Positions 20,301-28,800 of a stretch of DNA of 64,000 nucleotides are shown one piece after another. Position 1 is the stretch's first letter; every line of letters starts with the position of its first letter. The stretch comes from Bacteroidia bacterium (lineage in GTDB: Bacteria > Bacteroidota > Bacteroidia > J057): positions 1 to 64,000 of the forward strand of contig JAUIKF010000009.1 in the NCBI GenBank assembly GCA_030430575.1. The letters run 5' to 3'. The translations under genes and the position numbers were made by a program. The notes under the pieces were generated by a model that worked only from the letters and a program-made list of their open reading frames with translations, had not been told where the DNA came from and did no database searches.

Positions 20301-22526
20301 TTCAACTCTGGTTTTGGTGGAAACTTTACCGTTACAGCCTTCACCAACTTGACCAATGACCAGAAGTCAACCAATGACTCCGTGAAGGTCTTCTCCATCA
20401 CCCTGCGTGAGATTCCTGCGGCTCCGAATGTAGCAGGTACAACACTTTGTGGACCTGACTCTACAGTACTTCGTGTTGCTTCGCCTGATACAGCTGTGAC
20501 CTATACTTGGTATGATGATATCTATGGTAATAACCTTATTCAGCAAGGCCCAGACACGCTTCAGACGCCTTTCCTCAATGTATCTGATACCTTCTATGTA
20601 GGACAGTTCCAGCCTGGCGGTGGCCTCATGGTGACGGAGGCAGAGTTAGGCGGTCCTGACTACGTTGAGATTCAGAACACCAGTAACCAGCCGATCAATG
20701 TGACGGGTTGGAGTGTATGGTTAGGAGAAGATGGAAGACCTAGTATCAATTCATTCCTGAGTACGCCTTGGAACCTGAGTGGTACCATCAATCCTGGTCA
20801 AGTCCTCTTCCGCGAAGATGCTTCTGGTGCCAACTATTGGGGAACCAATATCCTGTGGAACCCAAGTCAGGAAGGATGGGTCCTCATCCTTGACAACAAT
20901 AATGATGTCGTAGACTTTGTGGTTTGGGGACACAATGCCACTGCTGTGGCGAGCTTTGGACCTACGATCAACGGTACGACCATTAGTGTAGCCAACCACT
21001 GGTCTGGCGCAGGGGTAGCTATTTCAAACTCGAACCTCTACCGTACGGGCAATATTGATAACAATGATGCTACCGATTGGCAGCAAGGTGCGGCTACTTT
21101 TGGTGGCAAAGGTACCCTCAACCCAGGCCTTCAGTCTCTCTTTGCTGGTTGTGAAAGTAACCTGAGAATGGTTCCTGTGATCATCGCGCCTCCAGTGACG
21201 ATTGACCTCGGTCCTGACCGTGCTGCTTGTGGAGCCGTGACCCTCGACCCAGGGGTGTTCTCTGCTTATAGTTGGAATACCTCAGATACGACGCAGACGA
21301 TAGACGCTACCGTGACAGGTACTTATAGTGTAATTGTTACCAATTCTGGTGGCTGTTTGGGTACAGATACGGTGAACCTCTTCATCAATCCAAATCCAGT
21401 AGTAGACATCGGCAATGACACGACGGTCTGTGGAAGCATCTTGCTCGATGCTGGCAACCCTGGTGCTGACAGAACTTGGCAAGATGGTACGACCAAGACA
21501 CAGACGTACTTGGCAGCGGCTACTGGCCAGTACTCTGTGACAGTTATTGACCTCAACACAGGTTGTCAGACAATTGACTCTACCTTTGTTACCGTCAACC
21601 CACTACCTCCTGTAGACCTCGGCCTCGACCGCGCAGAGTGTGACTCTGTCACCCTCGATGTCAACAATCCGGGCTTAGACATCCTTTGGTCTCCAGGTAA
21701 CCAAACCTCTCAGACCATCACTGTTACGACTTCTGGTCAGTACAGCGTGACGGCTACCGATCAAGGTTCTGGTTGCGCAGGCATTGACACAGTCAACTTG
21801 ACCATTGCAATCTCTCCTGTTGTGGACCTCGGTCCTCCAGATACGCAGGCATGTGACCTCGTCATCCTCGACGCGGGTAACCCAGGCTTGCTGTACGACT
21901 GGTGTGATGGTGCCCTCACACAGACCAATATCGTCACCAAGGCCAACGAAGGCCAGCACTGTGTGACAGTGACTGATGTGAACGGCTGTTCTGGCACAGA
22001 TACGATCAACGTGGACATCGTTGACAACCCAGTAGCTGCTTACACAGCAGATACGACGCAGTTGACCGTAGACTTCACCAATATGTCTACCGGCGGCGGC
22101 CTCACGTATCAGTGGAGCTTTGGCGACGGCGGTACGAGTACCCTCCAGGATCCAAGCCACACGTATGCAAATACAGGTGTCTACACGGTACAATTGATTA
22201 TCACCAATGCTTGTGGTTCTGATACCATTACCACAACTGTCACAGCGATTGCTACCGGACTGGATGCGAAATTCTTCGATGGCAAGCTGGCCATGTTCCC
22301 GAACCCAACCAATGACATCGTCAACTTCCGTACGGAAGGGTTGGATCTGGATCTGAAGATCGCCATCTATGACGTTCGCGGACGTCTGGTGACTCAGCAA
22401 GTGGTACGCCGCTTTGACCAGGATCGCCTCACCAAGGTAGATCTCTCTGATCACGCGAAGGGCGTCTATACCGTTTACTTCGAAGCAGGTGACCACAAAT
22501 TGGTTCAGAAACTTGTTCTCAAGTAA
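14304..22526 (+). CDS. Giant beta-helix T9SS cargo protein (paralogue B)
   Basis: 2740 residues from the ATG at 14304, chosen for its signal peptide (MRRLFYLCMLVGLTALPWD then AMGQ), which is collinear with that of paralogue A. The layout is the same except that the large beta-helix plus CARDB module occurs three times (starting at residues 299, 878 and 1458) instead of twice. Then follow a CARDB-like domain, a lamin-tail-like domain near 2106 (MVTEAELGGPDYVEIQN), four Ig-like repeats from about 2295, a PKD domain near 2576 (YQWSFGDGG) and a T9SS type A sorting domain (MFPNPTNDIVNF ... KLVQKLVLK). The 577-residue length difference from A is almost exactly one module. Probably a surface or secreted structural or adhesive protein. 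The two genes are tandem but each has its own terminator and leader, so they are separate units. Confidence 0.85.
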   Translation: MRRLFYLCMLVGLTALPWDAMGQLSLSTTNFAGNGSNGTTFEVTAIRSVRLHRMWQQYFTAATSTPVEIWARPGGMGTPPSITTANGWVQLVSTTIPATTGMPEEIPNDLNLLLPAGTTYGFYIGASTGTTVAYSTGGLSTSPPSTYTDGNITINAAGYGGAIPNPGFNPRIWNGRVDYFLANSVNDAATVSIDSVTAACPGNQNIWTTIGNHGNNQIDSVTVNWSWNGTLQTPIQLTTLLDTFGGMGSTTAPVFLGTQNFAAGQFYNLKVWTSNPNGVADTSNLNDTLEVVVGASLQGTFTINSGAATGGSNFNSFGDAVSALNQFGVCGPVIFNVTAGSGPYKEQISLGQIAGASSVNTITFDGGATKEEIWTDESMTSTSDRHVIRLDGADWIRLQNLTIVARAAATNNFGYGVGIHLTNEADNNIIDGCVINTDSGRVSSSSNFGAIQMSGQFWSSNNSSGSNNIIRNNHTYGGYFGVSLTGGGTTSFEINNVIENNIFEELYAYGIRSYYQEGAQIKGNHVHIRTQGSLVATFGYPVYLFYNDTVRIEGNTLLNPKTYGIYMSSGNRSSSSTSPSGFANVINNCISGEIGSTSPRCIYVASNTQNTNFYHNSVSVTSGTSTTMAAMYVSTTTTNSGLDVRNNSFAVFNTSAGYALYGGTSNFSHLDYNNYYNDGDTSKILFLNGVVGLGTLNTAGGFNAASHHGDPEYLDNYTNLHSKGTQLWDKGNNAVGIAEDIDGDARPGFGGLIVDIGCDEFFPPQLDATPTLIASPGLPLCPGTFTFTIDVKNLGMMTLDTLTIDWWVNGVAQTSTTTTGMGLAQGANTAITAGALTVAAGTVYDLMFVTSGPNNGVDEDMANDTLRFTGLQTGFAAGTYTINSGMATGGTNYTSFGDAVTAMAANGICGPVVFNVVAGSGPYKEQILIPEIIGASSTNTITFDGGATKEEIWVDASMTNSGSRHVIRLDGADWVILKNLTINNYSLDPSNQFGTYGYGIHMQNEADHNTIEDCVIDVDSALAASSSNFGGIIMAGQFGTSTNAAGSHNTIRNNYIHGGYYGLTMMSANFSNYEENNVVEGNTMVEQYYYNIYSYGQSGFVARDNYLRHRTNGILNSTFGYGIYMFYQDTARVEKNMVIDPLAYGIYLSRGNTAPGNQAPSGDAYVINNMVGGEYRASTIRAIYIASNTVDLNVWHNSVSVTRGGSSTSAAMYVGTTSTNSNIDVRNNSFAVFGSSSGYAFYGGTSNFSDLNYNNYYNNGDTSKVIFLSGAVGLGQLTTAGGFNSASHHGDPLYIDNFTDLHTKATQLWDRGNNAVGVSEDIDGQTRPGFGGLIVDIGADEFQPPQLDASPTGLNPGLPICAGSFNVAIDVVGLGQATIDTLTVNWWLNGTAQTPVTVTGLGLASGTTQTISLGSTTIMAGTPYDLMFVTSAPNNSVDEDMSNDTLRYTGLQSGLSGGTYTINSGAATSGTNYASFGEAIADLNTYGICGAVVFNVVAGSGPYHEQVEIGEVQGTSSINTITFNGGATKEEIWADTAFTSTTNRHVIRLNGADWVRLQNLTISNHSLDPTNQFGTYGVGIHMQNEADNNIIEGCFIEVDTALAASSSNFCGIQRAGQFGTTTNPAGSHNTIRNNTIHGGYYGITNMGSGSGDYEENNVIEGNQLLEQYYYNIYSYAQSGFVARDNYCLHRTMGQVNSTFGYGIYLVYQDTMRIESNTIQDPLGYGIYMTIGNKAPGIAPASGPAYVTNNSVFGIYRTTTVRAIYVAGNTENTKFWHNSVSATSGSSTTMAAMYVSTTSTNSGLDIRNNSFAVFNTNSGYAFYGGSNNIDTLDFNNYYNNGDTSRVLFLSGVVPLSNLNTAGSQNANSQHGDPSYVDNFLDVHGAGTQLWDVGDNSVGITTDIDGDMRPGFGGTTVDMGSDEFDVPGDDVAAVDVLEPMAGCGDSLTPVSIVIRNFGTNSQTNFPISVVIDTNGVVLTTLTISYTGTLAVRGQDTVLVGYFNSGFGGNFTVTAFTNLTNDQKSTNDSVKVFSITLREIPAAPNVAGTTLCGPDSTVLRVASPDTAVTYTWYDDIYGNNLIQQGPDTLQTPFLNVSDTFYVGQFQPGGGLMVTEAELGGPDYVEIQNTSNQPINVTGWSVWLGEDGRPSINSFLSTPWNLSGTINPGQVLFREDASGANYWGTNILWNPSQEGWVLILDNNNDVVDFVVWGHNATAVASFGPTINGTTISVANHWSGAGVAISNSNLYRTGNIDNNDATDWQQGAATFGGKGTLNPGLQSLFAGCESNLRMVPVIIAPPVTIDLGPDRAACGAVTLDPGVFSAYSWNTSDTTQTIDATVTGTYSVIVTNSGGCLGTDTVNLFINPNPVVDIGNDTTVCGSILLDAGNPGADRTWQDGTTKTQTYLAAATGQYSVTVIDLNTGCQTIDSTFVTVNPLPPVDLGLDRAECDSVTLDVNNPGLDILWSPGNQTSQTITVTTSGQYSVTATDQGSGCAGIDTVNLTIAISPVVDLGPPDTQACDLVILDAGNPGLLYDWCDGALTQTNIVTKANEGQHCVTVTDVNGCSGTDTINVDIVDNPVAAYTADTTQLTVDFTNMSTGGGLTYQWSFGDGGTSTLQDPSHTYANTGVYTVQLIITNACGSDTITTTVTAIATGLDAKFFDGKLAMFPNPTNDIVNFRTEGLDLDLKIAIYDVRGRLVTQQVVRRFDQDRLTKVDLSDHAKGVYTVYFEAGDHKLVQKLVLK
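15198..20090 (+). repeat. Three tandem ~1740-bp coding modules in paralogue B
   Basis: Module starts are at 15198, 16935 and 18675, giving periods of 1737 and 1740 bp. Each begins ggtac(c/t)t(t/a)(c/t)ac(c/g)atcaa-like and encodes about 420 residues of beta-helix plus a CARDB-like domain. The third ends in a different linker (DEFDVPG) shared with the last module of paralogue A, so the terminal module type is conserved and the inner ones vary in number. Confidence 0.8.
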
Positions 22527-22547
22527 ACAGCTGATTTTCAGCTAAAT

Positions 22548-22582
22548 AAAAAAGCGGGATGCATTTGCATCCCGCTTTTTTT
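22548..22582 (+). terminator. Strong rho-independent terminator of paralogue B
   Basis: Perfect stem aaagcgggatgca / tgcatcccgcttt with a 2-base loop, flanked by A and T runs (22548-22582). It may serve both directions, since the next gene (22827-25757) converges on it. Confidence 0.9.
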
Positions 22583-22625
22583 ATCTCCTTACTCTTATTA
22601 TCAAGAGCTGTTTTTAGCTACTATG

Positions 22626-22731
22626 TTGTCACTTTTTTTAGAAAAAAGTAACCAAAAAATCGAAGCGAGCCAACCAAGGCCATCCCTTCTATCCGTCCGC
22701 GCGCGCTCGCTTCACCCCAGCCGCACAAATT
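22626..22731 (-). repeat. Structured intergenic repeat, copy 1
   Basis: Two nested features: an A/T hairpin gtcactttttttagaaaaaagtaac (22628-22652, in two halves around a central a/g) and a second stem gaagcgagc (22662-22670) with gctcgcttc (22705-22713), closed by a conserved cagccgcacaaatt end. Copy 2 lies at 37171-37276 with identical spacing between the stem arms. Both copies lie directly downstream of a minus-strand gene, so they may be transcribed as 3' ends on that strand. I recall similar ggttacttttttc-type repeats in other bacteria. Confidence 0.65.
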
Positions 22732-22826
22732 TATAACCAAACTGGTCAAATTTGACCAGATGGGAAATCTTTCTAACTGCAAGAATGAATAACCAATCAA
22801 TTAATAATCAATAATTCCTCAAAAAT

Positions 22827-25757
22827 TTATCGATTACAAATCCCTCGATACGGGCAATACCCACATTTTTTCTCATCCGCCGTCTGCCGATAATCCCCTT
22901 CGAAGATGTCTTGAATCAGCACTGTAAGGTGCTGTTCAAAGGAGACTAACTCGTCTTGACGGATAGGTGCGCCCTCATTCAAATAAACCAAGCCTTCACT
23001 GAGTTTACGCGCGGTATAATAGCCCACCACAATCTCTGTATCAGGAAACTGCCGATTGTAGAGCCAAGCGTAGAGATAACCTTGAAAAGCTTCTTTTAGC
23101 CCTTTGAAACTGGGCGGCTGCTCGTCAGGGGAAAAACATTGCTCCACAGTATAAGGCTTATTAAAAGAGACATTGCCTGTCTTATAATCGACAATCCGTA
23201 TTCGCCCTGTGTCAATCACCCGATCTACCCGATCAAAAAATCCATTGAGTTTGATGCGTTTTTTATCCACAGGCAATTCGGTATAGAACAACTCGCCGTC
23301 TTCAAGATGTGCCACCTCAAAAGCCTGTTGTTCCGCCAATGCCAAATCCTGTTTCAGGATTTGCTGACAGAGTTTTCGGATGACATCTCGGTAGAGATAG
23401 TTTTTGCCGTGTAGGCGCTCCCCCCAGCCGAGATTGGAATCTTCAAACGCTCTTTTTATGTGAGGATCGAGTTGTTTCTTGAGGGATTCTACGACCGCTG
23501 GTGAGACTTTTTTTCCCACATACGGTTCATATAAAAACTCCATCGCCGCATGTAAGACCGTCCCAAAAGTATTGGCCTCCATATTTTCTTCCAGCGTTTC
23601 TGGTTCCTTGATTTTGGCGACATAGCGGTAGTAAAAGCGTAAAGGACAGGCGAGGTAAGTCGTCAGGGCCGTCGCTGAGAGGAAAGGTTGCTGATGCACC
23701 CCATCGGCTTCATATAACTGGCTGAGTTGGCCATGGGTACGTGTATCAGCGTGGACTTCTATGGGGGGTTGGGCAAAATAAGGCGCCCCCGTACTGGCCT
23801 GCCGCTCATGCAGTTGGACGTTGGGGTAGAGGTAGGCCAAATGCCGCAACTGCTGGAGGTAACGACTCATTTCGCCACTATTCCCGCCATCGCTGATATT
23901 GCTATTGTAAATCAGGTGTACTTCTTCTGCGCGCTGGAGAAGACGGTAGAAGTGGTAGGCAAAAATGGCATCTTTTTCCTCAAATGTAGGCATCCGAAAC
24001 CCCTTGCGCAGGTGATAAGGGATAAAGCTATTGCCACTGCTAGTATCGGGCAAGTTGCCTTCATTGGCTCCCAGGATATAGACGTAAGGAAAATCCAGTG
24101 TTCTCGTTTCCAGAAACCCCATCAACTGCAGCCCCTGCAGCGGCTCCCCTTCAAAAGGGATCCTCCCTTTTTTGATCACCTCGCGAAACAGCTCTGCAAA
24201 TCCTTTTAGTGTCATCTGCCCTTCATACCGGTCGAGGACTTCTTTGAGGCGATTGTAGAGGGTAAATAAATGGAAAATATATTCCGCTTCGAGGTAGACC
24301 TTGCGCTTCTGTGCATCGGCGAGAAGGTCATCAAATAACTGATCAAAATACTGCAAGGCGGTTTCTGCTTCTCTGGGGGCTTCGAAAATATGTGCCAGTA
24401 GCGGTGGCAGAGGTTTTTCAGCCAAAAAGGTGGCAGGGACCATGACCATATTCCGCTTGCGGATTTCTGCTTGGAGTGGCTCGCTGAGCTTGGGCGCAGC
24501 AGCCTTGAGATAGGCATTGTTGAGGACGGTGAGGAGTTCTTGGTGGGAAAAATACAATTGCTCATCCGCTTCAATCACCTGCTTGCGCAGCATATCCGTG
24601 ATGCTCATCAGTAGGTGGTAGATGGTAGTCTGCCGCAGGGGATAGCCCATGGTGATATTGAGCTTGTCTACTGCGTGAGGCAGGGAGTACAGCACAGGAA
24701 ACAGCAGATTCTCATCGGCAAGTACCACCGCATGTTGACGCAAAGCTTCGCTTGGCGGATGTTTTTGGGCTAATAACTGCCCTACATACTGGGCCTGACC
24801 CACTTGGACGGGAACTGCCGTCAGGTAGACGTCTTTGTGGGCGGCGTTCATGTCATGGACGATGAGTTTGGAACCCTTATTCTTCCAATCCTTATGGTAT
24901 TGGCGAATGAATTTTCCCGCTTCCTCACCGATAGCACTGAGGCGTGCTCGGTAAAAGGGTTCCCCTTGTTGAGGCATGCGGAAGGACTCTTCCATATCCC
25001 AGAAGATGGTCGCTTGCTCAGCATCCAAGAGGTGATCTATCATGCGATACTCTGCACCTGAAAGCGCGTTAAATCCCACAAAGTAGATATGCTGATAAGG
25101 CAATACGCGTGTCCCACTCTCTAGCTGGGTCACCAACTCACGGTAAGCCATGCCGTCATAGCCTTGATTGCGGGCACGCAGGCGATCGATCAACCCTTGA
25201 TACACTTCATACAGAATCTCCCAGATGTCGAGAAAAAGTTGCTTGACTTCAGAGGGTTGCTCCACTTGGCCTGTTTCGCCATGGACGGAACGCCAAAAAT
25301 TGGCGAGGGCTTTTTTATCGTCTTCTGATATCCCAAACTCGTGCTCTACCCGCTTGAGGTCGAGAATATTGGTAAAGAGGTTTTCCGCCTCGACCATGTA
25401 TTTATCCACCTCGTCAAAGTCTTTGAGAAGCATTTCGCCCCATGGAAAGAATCTTTCCAATGGTTCTTTCCAGTCGGGCCTATCCTGACGCATGCGCCCC
25501 TGGTAGACTTGGTACAGCTCGAATACGAGCGCCAGCGGCTCGGGAAACTGCCATCCCGACTGCTCCCGCACAAAGTCTTGAATAGACTGAATCTTGGGCG
25601 ACCAGATGGTGCGTTTGTATACCCTTGCAAGGGCCTCTCGTAAGAAGATGCTAGCCCTACGCGTCGGCAGGACGATGCAGACCTCGTCTACCTTATCAGG
25701 CCATTGTAGATGGATGGCTTGGGCGACCTGGTCTAGGAAAGAATTTTTATGGTTCAA
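22827..25757 (-). CDS. AddB-like PD-(D/E)XK nuclease
   Basis: About 976 residues. No ATG lies near the expected N-terminus. The TTG at 25757 gives MNHKNSFLDQVAQAIHLQW followed by VLPTRRASIFLREAL, which fits the family, so I use it; an upstream TTG at 25820 falls in palindromic DNA. The N-terminal half resembles the inactivated helicase region of AddB. The C-terminal nuclease shows GTVLHAAMEFLYEP, GFFDRVDRV, VDYKTGN and QGYLYAWLY. Cysteines in YLACPLRFYYRY and CGYCPYRGIC match the four-cysteine iron-sulfur staple of AddB-type nucleases. The expected role is processing double-strand breaks with a UvrD/RecB-like helicase, which is not next to it here. It acts in the cytoplasm. Confidence 0.8.
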   Translation of the reverse strand: MNHKNSFLDQVAQAIHLQWPDKVDEVCIVLPTRRASIFLREALARVYKRTIWSPKIQSIQDFVREQSGWQFPEPLALVFELYQVYQGRMRQDRPDWKEPLERFFPWGEMLLKDFDEVDKYMVEAENLFTNILDLKRVEHEFGISEDDKKALANFWRSVHGETGQVEQPSEVKQLFLDIWEILYEVYQGLIDRLRARNQGYDGMAYRELVTQLESGTRVLPYQHIYFVGFNALSGAEYRMIDHLLDAEQATIFWDMEESFRMPQQGEPFYRARLSAIGEEAGKFIRQYHKDWKNKGSKLIVHDMNAAHKDVYLTAVPVQVGQAQYVGQLLAQKHPPSEALRQHAVVLADENLLFPVLYSLPHAVDKLNITMGYPLRQTTIYHLLMSITDMLRKQVIEADEQLYFSHQELLTVLNNAYLKAAAPKLSEPLQAEIRKRNMVMVPATFLAEKPLPPLLAHIFEAPREAETALQYFDQLFDDLLADAQKRKVYLEAEYIFHLFTLYNRLKEVLDRYEGQMTLKGFAELFREVIKKGRIPFEGEPLQGLQLMGFLETRTLDFPYVYILGANEGNLPDTSSGNSFIPYHLRKGFRMPTFEEKDAIFAYHFYRLLQRAEEVHLIYNSNISDGGNSGEMSRYLQQLRHLAYLYPNVQLHERQASTGAPYFAQPPIEVHADTRTHGQLSQLYEADGVHQQPFLSATALTTYLACPLRFYYRYVAKIKEPETLEENMEANTFGTVLHAAMEFLYEPYVGKKVSPAVVESLKKQLDPHIKRAFEDSNLGWGERLHGKNYLYRDVIRKLCQQILKQDLALAEQQAFEVAHLEDGELFYTELPVDKKRIKLNGFFDRVDRVIDTGRIRIVDYKTGNVSFNKPYTVEQCFSPDEQPPSFKGLKEAFQGYLYAWLYNRQFPDTEIVVGYYTARKLSEGLVYLNEGAPIRQDELVSFEQHLTVLIQDIFEGDYRQTADEKKCGYCPYRGICNR

Positions 25758-25874
25758 TTTAAGTGTAGCTAAATGGCTGAATTTGAACCATATAAGACAT
25801 TTAAGGGCATATAAGATCAAGAAAGTCAGTTTGCTTATATGTTCTTATATTCCTTATATGGTTCACCTAGACAA
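25742..25874. repeat. Palindromic element over the nuclease start
   Basis: Left arm tatggttcaatttaag (25749-25764) pairs with ctgaatttgaaccata, which ends near 25795. Beyond it, words of the ttatatg/catataag type recur at 25795-25865, ending in cttatatggttca. It fills the gap between the nuclease and the large membrane-protein gene and overlaps the first codons of the nuclease. Confidence 0.6.
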
Positions 25875-25877
25875 GAC

Positions 25878-28800
25878 TTATTTTTTCTTGGTAAATATTT
25901 TCAAAATATTGATTCCGGTCATTTTCTCAATGGCGGTATAAAGGGCCGGCAGCGCCGCAGCACTCGCTGTGATGATCCCTCGGGCATCATTCAAGAGCTG
26001 TTCTTGGGTCGTCAAGAGGAAGGCACCAAGCGCAAAAAGAATAATCATGATGGGGGTGCGGATCTGTACCCATGCACTTTCTCGATTGATGCGATGCTCA
26101 AGCGTGAGGGTGTCTTCTCGGTTGATTTCCGTGAGGATAAAGTTGCGGAAACTCCGGTTCATCACCTGAAGCTGGTCGCCTGTATTGACCAGTAGCCCCT
26201 TATTGAGCAAACTCTTGATAGCTCGCACATTGCGATCATTGACTAGCCCGTCTTGCGCCAGGTCAAACATGATAAAGCGCTCCTCCCGATTACTGGTGCT
26301 CCACAGTACTTGGTAGTAAAGCTGTGCACGCAGTTCGATGTCGAGGATGATGTCCTCAGGACTGATATTATCTTTCCCTTTGTATAACTCGATAAGCTCA
26401 TCAAACATGTTGCGCAAGAACGCCCCATGGCCACATTCTTCGGCGATGAGTTCCTCGTGGGCTTCATCCCCATGTATTAGCGGATCAGATTCAAATGGAA
26501 GAGAGATTTTGTAAAAACGACTTAGGGTCTCAGTCCAGATCATCTTTTCTGCGGCAAGTTGTTGCTTCAAACTCGCATCCTCAGTTTGCTCTAGCCAGGT
26601 CGTGTAATAATCATCTATCTCTAACGGGTCTATGGCCCCTATCAGCACGACTTGACGCCATTGCTCCATAGCTTCTTTGACGATCACTAATCGGAGCAAA
26701 GCGATATCTCGCTGATCGATTTTGACTTCAAAATGATTCAGGTTGAGCACCTGCTTCCTACGACTCTTGACATGTTCTTCAGGGCTTCTGTCAGAAAACC
26801 TATTCGATTCATATGCTTCTACGGCTTTCCAGAAATCCTCTAATGTTTGAATTTCTTTGAGGCTGATAAGCATTTTATTCCGAAACTCCCGTTTGTATTT
26901 GCTGCCCATGGCCCGAGGTGGAATCACCAAGAAGGCATGCTGCTTGGTCTTGGCGAGGATACTGCGGGCTTCATCGTCATTAGGCGCTGTCATATCCAAC
27001 AAGCTTTCTGCAAATAGCCTGCGGGTGGTATAGTCAATCATGAGATACATACTCCCCACGACGACCATGAAAATTAGCCAAAAGAGCAGTCCCAGTGGGG
27101 TAGTGATATTGGGCAAATGGTAGGTATGTAAATAGGAAATGAGGGGGAGTCCATTTTTGGGGGTAAAAGCCAAATAGCGATGGGGATGGTGGGGCTGTCC
27201 TTTTAGGTATCCCACACCTTCTTCCCATTGCCAACTATTATCAGAGCTCACGACATTTCGGAGTTGATTGGTCGTGCGGACCAAGTCACTGTAGCGGGGC
27301 CTGATGCGCGAAAGCAAGCTGTCATACTTCAGCCAAGAAGGGGAAATGGGGCTCTGTAGGGTATCGGGAAGATAAAGTGGAATGTCCCACATTTTTCCCA
27401 TATCCTTGGACCCATATATAGTTTTGAAAAATGCTTCGGTATAAATCCCTTTGTGTTTGAGGGCTTCCAAGTCAGAAGGGGGTAAGGCGCGGTCACTGAA
27501 GTTCTGTTCAAGCCGCAACTCTCGCGCTTCTATATCTTTGGCAAATTGCACGTGTGCATATTTGATCGCGAGCTTCATCTCCCGGTTATAGGAAATGCTA
27601 TAGTATTGGACACTTGGGAAGACACTGAGAATCGCCAACCAGCTAAGGAGGAAAAATCGGAAACTACGCTGACGGGTAAAGAATTCGTTGAACCGCTGTA
27701 GAAAGAAATTCACTTGTGGGTTTTTCGTTTCCAACATCGGTGGTTCATCGGTGTCATCTGAAGGGCTGAAACGCCTAATCAGTTTCAGGGCGATTAGACA
27801 TACGACTATTTGCAATAATTGGTAGGGGAAATAGCCTCGAATATCGAACAGGTTGGCCTGTGGGTCCCAGTTTCCCCAATAATCATCAGAAGCAATCGCA
27901 TAGGCAGCAAAATTGAGCCCTACCAATAAGACCACCGCTCCAAAGAGGAAGCGGTATCGCTTTCGTGCTTTTTTCCCAACGATATAGATCTTCTTATCTT
28001 CTAATGCGAGGTAGGCCAGTAAGAAGGTATAAATATTGGCGAGGCCAAACATGTTGATCACGCCCAAAGCCCTTTCGCCCCTCGAAAAGAAGAAGAAAAT
28101 CACCAGGGTGACAAAATTGGCGCAGAGGAGGATACGGTAGGTATTGATATGGCGACGCTTGGGGCGTAACCAGCTAAACCAGGCGCGCGCTACATAAAGC
28201 CGCGACCGATAGGGAGTGAGGGCTATCATCAAGATGATGACGGCAAGTCCGAGGGCGAAACCTATAAGGATCAGGATAAAGGTAAAGCTGACAATCTGCT
28301 CGTGTGTACTGATATAGTATTCACGGTCTTGAAAAGTGATGAGATACAGGGGAAGGTTTTCAAGGGGTTTGAGGTAAACGTCAAAGTTTTTTCCCTGATA
28401 AGTCGCGTTGGTGTATAGGGAGCTCCTAGCATAGACTGCCGCATTTAAGGCGCGCTTATTGGTCTCTTCCAAGAAGTTTTCTTGGAGATTGCGCTTTTCA
28501 TCTGAATGAAAAAGGACTTCCCCATTTTCGTCTATGACGCAGTAGCCAAACCCTAACGGAATTACGGGTTGGATCAAGGAATACAACTTTGTAGCTAGGA
28601 AGATAATGCTTGCCGTGTCCTTCCGACTCTTTTTGGATACCACGGCGAGGTTGTCCCCGGTGGTGCGGGTTAAGATGGATTCTAGCATGAATTTGCGGGA
28701 ACCTTTGGTCCCGCTATGATCTGGCAGGGTCCATGCTTCTCCGTTGACAATGCGCTGAAGGTAAGAACGGCCAGAGACGTCGACTTTTGGTGTCAGGACA

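Noticed and set aside
22583-22826. Possible small protein gene in the gap after paralogue B
   Set aside because: Only the structured repeat is present; no frame with a start and a recognisable product was seen.
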